A DNA stretch of 64,000 nt. Source: Marisediminitalea oceani. Its GTDB lineage: Bacteria; Pseudomonadota; Gammaproteobacteria; Enterobacterales; Alteromonadaceae. The DNA lies in the NCBI RefSeq assembly GCF_003731635.1, contig NZ_RCUA01000034.1, forward strand, positions 48,144-112,143, written 5' to 3'. This document shows, in pieces, positions 56,064 to 64,000 of the stretch. Under the pieces are notes generated by a model. That model did not search any database, was not told the DNA's origin, and worked only from the letters and a program-made list of their open reading frames with translations. The number at the start of each line of letters is the position of its first letter. Positions within the stretch are counted from its first letter, which is position 1. Made by a program: the position numbers and the translations under genes.

Positions 56064-59000
56064 ATGGCCGGTCTTAAACGAATTATACTTATCGACACTC
56101 ATTTACCGGGCGTCGTTGAACTTAAGCTTGACGGGCACACTAACATCTGCGGAACCAACGCCTCGGGTAAAACCACGCTACAGCGTTTGATCCCGGTTTT
56201 TTACGGCGAATATCCGAGCCGGGTAGTGCCGGCAACCCGCGATAGTTTTGAACGCTGGTATCTGCCTCGTCAGTCATCCTTTATCATTTATGAATATACC
56301 CGCGCCGACGGCGAACTATGTCAGGCGGTCTTAAGCTCAAATGGCACCGGTGTTAACTACCGGTTTATTGCCAAAGCGTTCGATTTGGATGACTACCTGT
56401 ATCAGCAAAAAAGCGGTAAGCATGCCTCGCTGTCCTCCACCGAAATCGCCCGCGCCATGAAGCGCAATAATATTGTGGTATCTAGCCTGTTAACCACCAA
56501 AGACTTTCGTGCGGTATTGCAAAACGATCAGGGTGTGCTGAATCAAAGCAGCAGTGCCCGTGAGTTACTGGGATACGCCAAGGTATTCAGCCTGAGTGAG
56601 TCTAACGAGCACTTACGTCATATCGAAAAGCTAGCAAAAGCGGTGCACTCCAAAGAAGGCAAAATGGAAACCATTAAGGCCATGATTGCCGCTATTCTGG
56701 AAGAAGACGGCGTGCAGCCGCCCACCTCCAGTTTGTCGCGCAACCGGGTAGATGACTGGATCCGCGAGTGCCATCTGATCCGCGCCTTCGACAAGGTGCG
56801 CCCCGAGTTTACCCGCCTGGAGCAGGCCAATATGGCCCTGCAGGAAGCCGAAAGCGGCCTTGCAGAAATCAGTCAGGCCTTTGAACTGGATAAAACCAAA
56901 CTCACCGCACGCAGCGAAGAGGCCCGTCAGCAGCTTGATGATGTATTGCATCAGAAAAAACTCAGCGACAGCACCTGGAACGAACGCCGCGACGAACTTA
57001 ACCAGCAGGTCTCCGCCTCGCGGGCCGATGTGGAAAAGTACACCGCAGAACTTGATGCCGTGGAGCGCGAATTCGATAACTGGCAGGATCAGAATATCGA
57101 ACAGCTGAAAGAAGACGTAGCCAAACTGCCCCAGTGGCAGCGTGATTTAGAGCTGGTCTCAAGCCGCTACACGCTGCTTACTGAACAGCACCAGGATATT
57201 GAATCGGCCTATAACCGCAGGGTAGCGGAAATTGGTGAAACCTTAAGTGCCCAGGTAGAAGAACTGTCGGCAACCCGCCAGGAAGCTGCAGAAAAACGCA
57301 GCGAGCAGCAACAGCAGGAGCGGGAAGCGCTCCAGGACATTAAGGCCGACTACGAAGCACAAATTCATACCTTGAGCGACAGCTACCACGCCAAGCTTAA
57401 CGAACTCAAAGTCAGTGAAGCAGAGGCCAAAGTGGCGCTGGCTAATGCCGGTTATAACGAGTTTGAGCAGTCTCAGCTTGAACTGCTCGATGCTGCCATT
57501 AAAGAGGCAAGCATCAGCGAAGACAGCGTACGCAGCGAATACCGGCAGACACAAAGCAGCTATCAGAAGGCGGTTCAGCAGCGCGATGCTGCCAACCAGG
57601 CGCTGGAAAAAGCCCGCACCGCGCACCGCAAAGCCGAACAGCAGGTCGAAGACGTAAACGCATTGCTGTACCCCGGTGAAGGCTCTCTGCTGGAGTATTT
57701 ACGCGCCAATGTGGATGAGTGGGAAGGCTCCATCGGCCGCCTGATCCGCCCGGAATTACTCGACCGCACGGATCTCAACCCTAAGCCGGCCGAAAGTGCT
57801 GGTGGCCTGTATGGCGTAGCACTGGCGCTGGAACATCTAGAAGCACCGGCTTACGCACAAACCGAGCAGGATTTGAAAAAGGCGCTGGGTGAGGCCGAAG
57901 CCGCGCTTTCTGATGCGCTGGATAAACAAAACGAATGTGAAGCCGAGCTGGCTAAGTGCAATGAAGCGGTGCGGGTGGCCGAACTGGCAATGACCCGCCA
58001 GGACAACGCGGTACGCAGCGCAGAAGCGGCCCGTAAACGCGCCACGCAGGATAAAGAGTCGGTACTCAGCGAATATCAGCATGCGCTTAAAGAGCGTAAG
58101 CAGCGTGCAAAATCGCAACTGGAAACAAACCAGCAAGCGCAAAAGAAACTGCAAAGCCAGTTTGAAATGGACCGCGATGATATCAAGGATCAGCAGCGCG
58201 AAGCGGTTACCGAGCATAGCTTCCACTGGCAGCAACTGATTGCCGATAGCGATGCCCGTCTGGCGCAGCTGGATGGCGAAATTAAGCAAGCTAAAGCGTC
58301 GGCGGCTCAGGATCGGGAAGAAATGGCCAAATGGCTGGAAAACGAGCTTAACCAGCGCGGTCTGGATGTCGATGAAATTGGCCAGCTTAAAAAGCAGGTT
58401 AAAAGTCTTAAAGACGCCATTTATAAAACCGAGACGCAGCGCCACAAAGTGGCCGATTACGACCGCTGGTATCAAACGGTATTTACCGGCCAGAAGGTTA
58501 CCTGGCAGCAGGGCTTAACCAAAGCCCGCAAAGCCCTTGGTGAGGCGGAGCGCGAGCTCAACGAATTGCAGGTGCAATACCGGGAAACCCGTGAGACCTT
58601 AAAAACCAAACAATCTGAGCTGGAAAAACTGCTCAGCGTGGCTACCGAGCAGCTTGGTCAGGTAGATACTCTGGCGAAGAATCTCGCCAAACAAACGCTG
58701 CCTAAAGTCGAAGCCGTGGCTGAGTGGCAACATGACGAGCTAAGCATCACTCAGCGATTATCCCGTGCTCAGGCGTTACTTAAAGAGCGGGAAGAGCTAC
58801 TCAGCGATATCCGCAATTACGTTGAACGTTTCGACCAGCTGATTGCCGCTCAGGCGGGCACCGGTTTGTCAGACACCTGGGAACGCGCGCGGGAAGAGTG
58901 CGCTGTGATCAACTCCCACGGCGTGAAAGGCATTGACCATCGCCGCATGGTGGGGCACTTATCCCAGTTATTAAACGTGATTGTGCCGCAGAAGATTCAG

Positions 59001-59750
59001 GGACTGCGCGAGCAGGGCCGGATCTTTGGTGCCGATTTGAGTCAGTACTACTTTGTACTGGCAGACATTGATAAGCGTATTGTTAGTCAGAGCCGCCGCA
59101 TCAGTAAGGAAGTGGATGGTGAGTTATTCCTTGATGGCGTATCGGATTCCGCGGTGAAAATCCGTTCCCGCATCAGTGAACTGGAATTCTGGCCGGAGCT
59201 GGAGCATTTCCGCACCCTGTACGACAGCTGGATGGAAGAGGGCGCCCACGAACTGCCGGATGATGAATACGGCCAGAGTATGCGCCGGGTGCTGGATATC
59301 CTTGGCCGTGCGGCTCTGACTGGTGGCATCAGTAAATTGCTGGATATCGAACTGCACCTGCGGGAAGGCAACAGTGACTTGGTGATCCGTACCGACAGAC
59401 AGTTAAATGAATCTTCGAGCCATGGTATGGCTTACCTGATTTTATGTAAGTTCCTGCTGGCCTTTACCCGCTTACTGCGTGGTGAAGCGGAGGCGGTTAT
59501 CCACTGGCCAATCGATGAGCTCGGCACGTTGCACCAGAGCAACGTGAAAAAGATTTTCGATGCCTGTCAGGCTAATAACATCAGTGTGGTTGGCGCGTTC
59601 CCGAATCCGGAGTCTGATGTATTAAAGCTGTTTGAGAACCGTTATCTCATCGACAAAGTGTCTAAGCAACTGCAGGTGGTTCAGCCGAAGAGCTCTAACC
59701 TGTCATCATTGATTCAGGCCCGTAAAGCCAAGCAGGAGGTGTCAGCATGA
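56064..59750 (+). CDS. SMC-like ATPase (MukB/MksB/JetC-type, DUF3584-like)
   Basis: 1228-residue chromosome-structuring-type ATPase. Walker A GTNASGKT is at 30-37 in an N-terminal head (about 1-215). Long heptad-like coiled coils (about 240-525 and 625-985) flank a hinge-like domain (about 530-610; PGEGSLLEYLRANVDEWEGS then IRPELLDRTDLNP). The C-terminal head has a divergent ABC signature LNESSSHGMAYLI (about 1113-1125) and Walker B AVIHWPIDELGTL (about 1144-1156). This resembles the DUF3584 family of SMC-like proteins more than classical MukB. It overlaps the next gene by four bases; the operon is discussed under findings. Confidence 0.88.
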   Translation: MAGLKRIILIDTHLPGVVELKLDGHTNICGTNASGKTTLQRLIPVFYGEYPSRVVPATRDSFERWYLPRQSSFIIYEYTRADGELCQAVLSSNGTGVNYRFIAKAFDLDDYLYQQKSGKHASLSSTEIARAMKRNNIVVSSLLTTKDFRAVLQNDQGVLNQSSSARELLGYAKVFSLSESNEHLRHIEKLAKAVHSKEGKMETIKAMIAAILEEDGVQPPTSSLSRNRVDDWIRECHLIRAFDKVRPEFTRLEQANMALQEAESGLAEISQAFELDKTKLTARSEEARQQLDDVLHQKKLSDSTWNERRDELNQQVSASRADVEKYTAELDAVEREFDNWQDQNIEQLKEDVAKLPQWQRDLELVSSRYTLLTEQHQDIESAYNRRVAEIGETLSAQVEELSATRQEAAEKRSEQQQQEREALQDIKADYEAQIHTLSDSYHAKLNELKVSEAEAKVALANAGYNEFEQSQLELLDAAIKEASISEDSVRSEYRQTQSSYQKAVQQRDAANQALEKARTAHRKAEQQVEDVNALLYPGEGSLLEYLRANVDEWEGSIGRLIRPELLDRTDLNPKPAESAGGLYGVALALEHLEAPAYAQTEQDLKKALGEAEAALSDALDKQNECEAELAKCNEAVRVAELAMTRQDNAVRSAEAARKRATQDKESVLSEYQHALKERKQRAKSQLETNQQAQKKLQSQFEMDRDDIKDQQREAVTEHSFHWQQLIADSDARLAQLDGEIKQAKASAAQDREEMAKWLENELNQRGLDVDEIGQLKKQVKSLKDAIYKTETQRHKVADYDRWYQTVFTGQKVTWQQGLTKARKALGEAERELNELQVQYRETRETLKTKQSELEKLLSVATEQLGQVDTLAKNLAKQTLPKVEAVAEWQHDELSITQRLSRAQALLKEREELLSDIRNYVERFDQLIAAQAGTGLSDTWERAREECAVINSHGVKGIDHRRMVGHLSQLLNVIVPQKIQGLREQGRIFGADLSQYYFVLADIDKRIVSQSRRISKEVDGELFLDGVSDSAVKIRSRISELEFWPELEHFRTLYDSWMEEGAHELPDDEYGQSMRRVLDILGRAALTGGISKLLDIELHLREGNSDLVIRTDRQLNESSSHGMAYLILCKFLLAFTRLLRGEAEAVIHWPIDELGTLHQSNVKKIFDACQANNISVVGAFPNPESDVLKLFENRYLIDKVSKQLQVVQPKSSNLSSLIQARKAKQEVSA

Positions 59751-60382
59751 TGACCGAACAGGGCAAAGTATTAAGCGCATTACTCAATGGCCAGTTTATT
59801 TGTCAGGTGAGCGATGAAGACAGCTGGCGCTTTTTAAAAAGCCGCGATAATGCCAATAAGCTTGAACCGCATTTAAACCTGCTTAACCGCACCCTCGCAA
59901 CCACTGGTGAAGGCGAGGTGTTTTTTGCCGGTTACCTCACTCTGGGCGACGAAGAACGCAAAGTATTACTGCAGCAGTTTCAGGAAACCACATCCAGTCT
60001 GGTGCCACTAGTGGAGTGGTTGTTGCTGGTACAGCAGGCCAGTGAGTCGGATATGCCGCTCACCATGGGCAATGCTATCCGCTTAAATGAGCTTCAAACC
60101 GTTATCGAAGACACCCCGGCGTACAGTGAGCAGCTGGAAAAAATTTCCCGTTATCGTTTATTTGGCTCTACCAGTGTCAATCTGGACGGTCAGCTTAAGC
60201 AGGTGTTTAAAAAGCTCACGGATTTAGGGTACTTAATGAAACCCAATCCGGAAAAGCAGATTTATCTGGCTACCGGCAAAGTAGAGCACTTATTCGAAGT
60301 TATCCGCTTTATCGATGAGACTGAGTCGCTGTCGTTATCTGAGCAGGCGGAAGCGGCTATTCAGCAGGGTAGTCTGCTATGA
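59747..60382 (+). CDS. Small SMC-partner protein (kite/MksE-like)
   Basis: 211-residue soluble protein, second gene of the SMC operon. AGGAGGT, a perfect Shine-Dalgarno, lies at 59734-59740 inside the end of the SMC gene; the start overlaps that stop as ATGA. It has an N-terminal basic/acidic segment, a central helical hairpin and a C-terminal winged-helix-like part (QLKQVFKKLTDLGYLMKPNPEKQIYLATGKVEHLFEVIRFI, about 149-189). Size, fold pattern and position fit the kite subunit (MukE/MksE/JetB), but I cannot show homology by eye. Confidence 0.65.
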   Translation: MMTEQGKVLSALLNGQFICQVSDEDSWRFLKSRDNANKLEPHLNLLNRTLATTGEGEVFFAGYLTLGDEERKVLLQQFQETTSSLVPLVEWLLLVQQASESDMPLTMGNAIRLNELQTVIEDTPAYSEQLEKISRYRLFGSTSVNLDGQLKQVFKKLTDLGYLMKPNPEKQIYLATGKVEHLFEVIRFIDETESLSLSEQAEAAIQQGSLL

Positions 60383-61599
60383 GTCAGGTGCTGATCCAGG
60401 CAGGAAGCCGGTTTTTAAATGCACTGGGTCGCCACAGCGATCTCATTATGCACGCCTACGTAAATGGCTCGGTCGATGAATCAAACTTTAGCCGCAAGGT
60501 CCTCGAGCAACTTATTCAGTTGGGCATTTTATGGCGCCCGGATCCACAAAGCGCACTTCGCCTTAAAAGCGCGGTCAGGAATTTGTTGGAAAGCGGCTTA
60601 CAGGATGAGCGTAACCGCAACATTAACGCCAATATCGGCACCGCGCTGGCGAGCCTGAAAACAATAGCAGAACACTACAAAGAGTCGTTGCACTACAACC
60701 GGTTTAACGAAGCCCATGCTTATATGACCGACCTGACTGAGCACGTATACCAGCTCACCGAATCGCTGGCCAACAGCGTGCGGGTGATGTTCAGCCGCAT
60801 TAATAACGAGTTTGGATATGTGTCCTCAGTGGAAGCTAAAATTCGCGAAAATGAGTTGGCGCAGGGGCAGGTATCGGAGCTATTAAATCAACTGGAATGT
60901 TTCCGTTTTGACGAGCTCAGTGAGATCGCCGGCAGTAACCGTGAGTTGCGTCATTTGCTGGTAGTCGCTTTGCAGCAGAGTTTCTCTAAGGCAACTCAGG
61001 AGCTATCTGTAGCGCAAGCCCGGCTGCTTGATTTACTTGGCCGTTTTCGTGAGTTCCAGGGCCGTACACGGCTGCTGAAGGGCTTTTTACTGCACATGGA
61101 GCATCACCCTGATTTTGCGCCGGGTAATTACCCGAATCTTACTCAGGTTCCCGTATTGTTTAATCAGTCGGCGGCCATGCTTAAACCGGCCAGCATCGAT
61201 GTTAATCAGGTCGCTCACGAACAGGAGCTACAGCAGATTGTTGCCTCGCTAAGCTCGGTGTATCGCCGTAAGCCTGTGGTAAGCGAGCCGGAAAAAGCAT
61301 CGACCATTGATGTCAGTGAACAGCAGTCAGTAGATCTGGAAAGCGATCCGCTACAGGAAGAGGTGGATGCCTATTTCTGTGAAGTGATTGATAACGGTCA
61401 GTCCTTATCGGCGCTGGATTATTTCAGCCAGCGCGAGCTGGAGTTCGATCCGGAAGTGTGGATTTATCAGGTGATTGGCGGTTATCAGGCACTGGATGAT
61501 GAAGATAAACAGTTCTTTGCTATCGACCCGGTCGGGCACGCCGACGAAAAATATACCGGTAACTTTGTGATCCATGATGTCACTTTGGGACTAAGATAA
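60379..61599 (+). CDS. SMC-partner protein (kleisin/MksF-like)
   Basis: 406-residue soluble protein, third gene of the SMC operon, overlapping the second by four bases (ATGA). The N-terminus (about 1-75) looks like a winged helix, followed by long helices (about 85-240; TALASLKTIAEHYKESLHYN, FSRINNEFGYVSSVEAK) as in MukF/MksF/JetA, and an acidic, loosely structured C-terminal third. Proteins of this family have been labelled phosphoenolpyruvate carboxylase in some annotations, but nothing in it supports that. Kleisin role is inferred from position and helical content. Confidence 0.6.
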   Translation: MSQVLIQAGSRFLNALGRHSDLIMHAYVNGSVDESNFSRKVLEQLIQLGILWRPDPQSALRLKSAVRNLLESGLQDERNRNINANIGTALASLKTIAEHYKESLHYNRFNEAHAYMTDLTEHVYQLTESLANSVRVMFSRINNEFGYVSSVEAKIRENELAQGQVSELLNQLECFRFDELSEIAGSNRELRHLLVVALQQSFSKATQELSVAQARLLDLLGRFREFQGRTRLLKGFLLHMEHHPDFAPGNYPNLTQVPVLFNQSAAMLKPASIDVNQVAHEQELQQIVASLSSVYRRKPVVSEPEKASTIDVSEQQSVDLESDPLQEEVDAYFCEVIDNGQSLSALDYFSQRELEFDPEVWIYQVIGGYQALDDEDKQFFAIDPVGHADEKYTGNFVIHDVTLGLR

Positions 61600-61621
61600 C
61601 TGTACCCAATCAGCGTAATGC

Positions 61622-61662
61622 AAAACGGCTCGCTGTCGGTTAGGCAGGAGCCGTTTTTTATT
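61622..61662 (+). terminator. Terminator after the SMC operon
   Basis: AAAACGGCTC at 61622-61631 and GAGCCGTTTT pair with a long loop between, followed by a T-run, beginning 22 bases after the stop of the third gene. Confidence 0.85.
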
Positions 61663-61806
61663 GCCATTAAAACCCGTTTACTTAGATGAAATTGGTCTTG
61701 GAAAATCATAAATTAAACCTATAATTAACATCTGTATAACATGATAGGGTACTATCTGTTAAAGAAGTTACCGGCCGGATGCTGGTTGTAGTGAACAGGA
61801 GCTGTT

Positions 61807-62208
61807 ATGCATTTGTCAGAAGAACAAAAATTTAATCAGGCGCTGATAAAACTTGCGGTATTGTTTTATCAGGTAGACAGAAAAATCCTCCTTAGCGAGC
61901 AGGACTACCTCGAAGAGCTGGTCGAATCCCTTGAATGGGACAGTCCCATCTGCCGCGAAGCTTACGTTAACGAAGTTATTTATCAAACTCGAACGGCCCT
62001 GGACACAGGAGATGCCGCAGATATTTTACGCAGCTTGCAGACTGATTTAGCGTTTAATGCCAATCAGGCGCTGGAAGTTGCTATGGCAATGTCCGGCGTA
62101 GACGGTGAGCGCAGTGAAGAAGAAACGGAGCTCCTGAGCCTGTTAACGCACAAAATACTGGCCCGGGAACTAACCGCCAGCCGGGTAGAGCTGCCAGCTG
62201 CTTCCTGA
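61807..62208 (+). CDS. TerB-like small helical protein
   Basis: 133-residue soluble, all-helical protein. The pattern of two helical repeats each opening with FYQVDRKILLSEQDYLEELV-like and AMSGVDGERSEEETELLSLL segments (Asp-x-Glu/Arg acid loop after a hydrophobic helix) resembles the TerB/DjlA-N fold. Such proteins are common in tellurite-resistance-type and envelope-stress contexts but many have no known function. ACAGGAG precedes the ATG by about seven bases. It stands between the SMC operon (terminated) and a lipoprotein hydrolase. Confidence 0.6.
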   Translation: MHLSEEQKFNQALIKLAVLFYQVDRKILLSEQDYLEELVESLEWDSPICREAYVNEVIYQTRTALDTGDAADILRSLQTDLAFNANQALEVAMAMSGVDGERSEEETELLSLLTHKILARELTASRVELPAAS

Positions 62209-62281
62209 AGCACTTATTGAAATACAGCCGGAACAAAGGTAGGGTCAGGGATAGTTAGCGCAATCAAATTATGCCTGCCTT

Positions 62282-63466
62282 ATGAAATTATTTCGGCTGT
62301 TTTGCCTGGTGATATTGGTGATAGCTGGCTCAGTCATGTTATTGAGCAGTTGCCAGCAAACCCGCGATGTACGATTTTCTCCGTCGGCCAGCCTCGTGCC
62401 GACCACAATCACTCCCTTTAGTGCTTACCAGCAAGCGGTAGCAACGTGGCTTAGTGGGCATCGTCAGGCCACCGGCCCGGATAAACGCTGGGAAGTACAA
62501 ATCAACACCCCTTTCGAATGTGGTGTCGGCAATACCAAAGGTGTCTTTTTTATCCATGGTCTGGGGGATTCGCCATACTTTTTTCAGGATGTTGCCCAAC
62601 GCCTGTGTGATCAGGATGTGTGGGTTCGGGCAATATTGTTGCCTGGCCATGGCTCTAAGCCCGGCGATATGCTAAATGCCAGCTACGAATTATGGCAACA
62701 GACCACGAATTTCTATGTCGATGAATTCTCACGCGAGGTTGATGCATTATATCTGGCCGGATTTTCTACCGGTACTAATCTGGCCGTCGTGGCCGCCGGT
62801 CAGCGTAATGACATTAACGGGCTTTTGCTGTTTTCGCCGGCATTTGAATCCCGATTTGCGGTAACTTGGCTGGCGCCGTATTTAACCGGTATCTTCAGCT
62901 GGCCGAACGTAGAACCTGAAGATAATCCGACACGGTATAACTCCATGGCCATGCAGGGGTTTGCTGCCTATCAGAAAAGCGTTGATGCGGTTCAGGCGTC
63001 ATTACAACAGCAACCGGTTATTGTACCTGCCTTACTGGTGGTGCCAGAGGGCGATAGTGTGGTGGATGTGAACACCGTAGCTAAGCTTTACACGGCGTAT
63101 TTTCGTCACCCAACGAGTCAGCTGTTATGGTTGGGGGAAGAAGAGGATGCGCCTGCTGACAGTCAGGTGCTTAGCATGCAAATACCGGCGCAGCGGATCG
63201 GGGCAGCCTCGCATATGAGTGTATTGTTTAGTGCAGCCAATCCATTGTATGGGGTCGGTGGAACTCAGAGAATTTGTGATAACGGTCAGGGCAGCAGTAA
63301 AACCAAGCGCTGTGAAGCGGGTGAGGAGGTCTGGTATGGCCCCTGGGGATTAACCGAGGAAGGTAAGGTATTTGCCCGTCTTACTTATAACCCTTACTTC
63401 GACACCATGATGGGGGCGATTGAACAGCTGCTGGAAATTGACCCACAAGAGGTAGTAAAGGAGTAA
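62282..63466 (+). CDS. Alpha/beta-hydrolase lipoprotein
   Basis: 394-residue envelope lipoprotein: signal peptide ending in lipobox LSSC with Cys24. The fold markers are the oxyanion segment GVFFIHGLGDSPYFFQ (about 88-103), the nucleophile elbow GFSTG with Ser162 at 160-164, the Asp region VVPEGDSVVDVN (about 257) and a late His in GAASHMSVLF (about 305). A carboxylesterase or thioesterase-like activity is likely; the substrate is unknown. 73 bases after the TerB-like gene. Confidence 0.85.
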   Translation: MKLFRLFCLVILVIAGSVMLLSSCQQTRDVRFSPSASLVPTTITPFSAYQQAVATWLSGHRQATGPDKRWEVQINTPFECGVGNTKGVFFIHGLGDSPYFFQDVAQRLCDQDVWVRAILLPGHGSKPGDMLNASYELWQQTTNFYVDEFSREVDALYLAGFSTGTNLAVVAAGQRNDINGLLLFSPAFESRFAVTWLAPYLTGIFSWPNVEPEDNPTRYNSMAMQGFAAYQKSVDAVQASLQQQPVIVPALLVVPEGDSVVDVNTVAKLYTAYFRHPTSQLLWLGEEEDAPADSQVLSMQIPAQRIGAASHMSVLFSAANPLYGVGGTQRICDNGQGSSKTKRCEAGEEVWYGPWGLTEEGKVFARLTYNPYFDTMMGAIEQLLEIDPQEVVKE

Positions 63467-63680
63467 CCAGGCACCGTAGTCAGCGTTGAGCAATTGCCCG
63501 AATGGTTTATTTGTTGAAGCATGTAAATTGGCCATGATGATTTCTGGTTTTGGTCATTGGACTAAACCGCTCCGCGGTAGTAGTGCCGCCCCCACCTCAT
63601 TAATTATATTCTGATCTCGTTCTCCGCTTCTAAGCTGAAGGAAGGGCAATGTCGCCCTGAATTCACTCAGGAGTGAAACC

Positions 63681-64000
63681 ATGAGTTACTTTGAAGGATC
63701 CAACCCCATACGCCAACGCATGATTGAAGATATGACCATGCGTAGGCTCAGTCCTAAAACGCAAATAGGCTACATCAGAGGCGTGAAGAAACTCGCTACC
63801 TTTTTGAAACGCTCGCCAGAGGATGCCACGGCTGAAGAATTGCGCCAATTCCAACTCGCATTGGCCGAGCAAGGTACATCTAACATCACCATCAATGCCA
63901 CGTTATCGGGTTTAACGTTCTTATTTCATAAGTCCTTGAATCGACCTGATGTGATGCTCAAAGTCAGCACCGTGCCGGTGCCAAGGAAGTTGCCGACGGT
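63681..64000 (+). CDS. Tyrosine recombinase of an IS91-like element (cut by window edge)
   Basis: The frame from ATG 63681 stays open for 106 codons to the edge. AGGAG lies eight bases upstream. The product begins with a SAM-like integrase N-terminal domain: MIEDMTMRRLSPKTQIGYIR followed by SPEDATAEELRQFQLALAEQG and a NATLSGLTFLFHKSLN helix. This sequence type is the recombinase that accompanies an HUH (Y1) transposase in two-gene IS91-like elements. The catalytic domain and the transposase would be to the right. The element's left end should lie within 63467-63680, which holds small hairpins (ACCGC/GCGGT near 63567, AGGGC/GCCCT near 63643) but no assignable end. Confidence 0.85.
   Translation, partial: MSYFEGSNPIRQRMIEDMTMRRLSPKTQIGYIRGVKKLATFLKRSPEDATAEELRQFQLALAEQGTSNITINATLSGLTFLFHKSLNRPDVMLKVSTVPVPRKLPT

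Noticed and set aside
60379..61599. Phosphoenolpyruvate carboxylase
   Set aside because: 406 residues against about 880 for the enzyme and none of its catalytic motifs; operon context points to an SMC partner.
56064..62208. Complete Wadjet (JetABCD) defence locus including the 61807 gene as JetD
   Set aside because: The 133-residue protein at 61807 is TerB-like and far too small for JetD; it lies beyond the operon terminator.

Overview
The window looks like chromosomal DNA from a marine gammaproteobacterium of the order Alteromonadales, probably Alteromonas/Aestuariibacter-like. Evidence: rsxABC, fadIJ, a cysDCQN operon with an SLC13 permease, the moxR-bat cluster, ypjD/corB beside ffh, and GGDEF/EAL and insulinase-type proteins, all at roughly 50 percent GC. 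The species cannot be fixed from the sequence alone. Apart from the two cut edges no gene looks broken.

Layout. 1-2887: rsxC (cut by the window edge), rsxB and rsxA on the minus strand, an electron-transport complex. 3.1-4.5 kb: a secreted M28 peptidase and two tandem tRNA-Asn genes. 4.5-5.6 kb: a 1.07 kb AT-rich stretch without a recognisable gene, carrying a LexA-type box and a pair of inverted DnaA boxes. 5.6-12.5 kb: MATE exporter, uvrB, a LysR regulator, queC/queE (preQ0 synthesis) and an orphan periplasmic binding protein. 12.5-21.1 kb: asnB, an M28 lipoprotein peptidase, DUF3025 and Yip1 proteins, a two-gene ABC exporter and a lone AT-rich glycosyltransferase. 21.2-28.6 kb: sulfate activation operon cysD-cysC-cysQ-cysN-SLC13, and putP. 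28.8-30.7 kb: a small GG-leader bacteriocin-like gene with a putative immunity gene, their own terminator, and an ECF sigma/anti-sigma pair. 30.8-37.8 kb: a tightly overlapping moxR-DUF58-DUF4381-batA-batB-batD operon. 38.1-41.6 kb: fadI-fadJ with a predicted FadR operator. 41.7-42.2 kb: two tiny genes (a membrane protein and a 51-residue secreted peptide). 42.7-50.8 kb: a 1502-residue propeller/PAS/GGDEF/EAL signalling protein, an M16 protease and sixA. 50.9-54.8 kb: a 58-residue ORF, corB-like, ypjD and ffh. 55-61.6 kb: another orphan binding protein and a translationally coupled three-gene SMC-like operon (1228 + 211 + 406 residues). 61.8-64 kb: a TerB-like protein, a lipoprotein hydrolase and the start of a tyrosine recombinase of the kind carried by IS91-like elements.

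Most promising for novelty: (1) the SMC-like operon, which resembles MksB/E/F or Wadjet JetC/B/A in composition but has reversed gene order and no JetD/MksG nuclease nearby; (2) the bacteriocin-like peptide and immunity pair next to an ECF sigma system with no exporter in sight; (3) the silent 1.07 kb region with SOS and DnaA motifs upstream of a DinF-like MATE gene and uvrB. All functional statements come from motifs read by eye; no database search was run.
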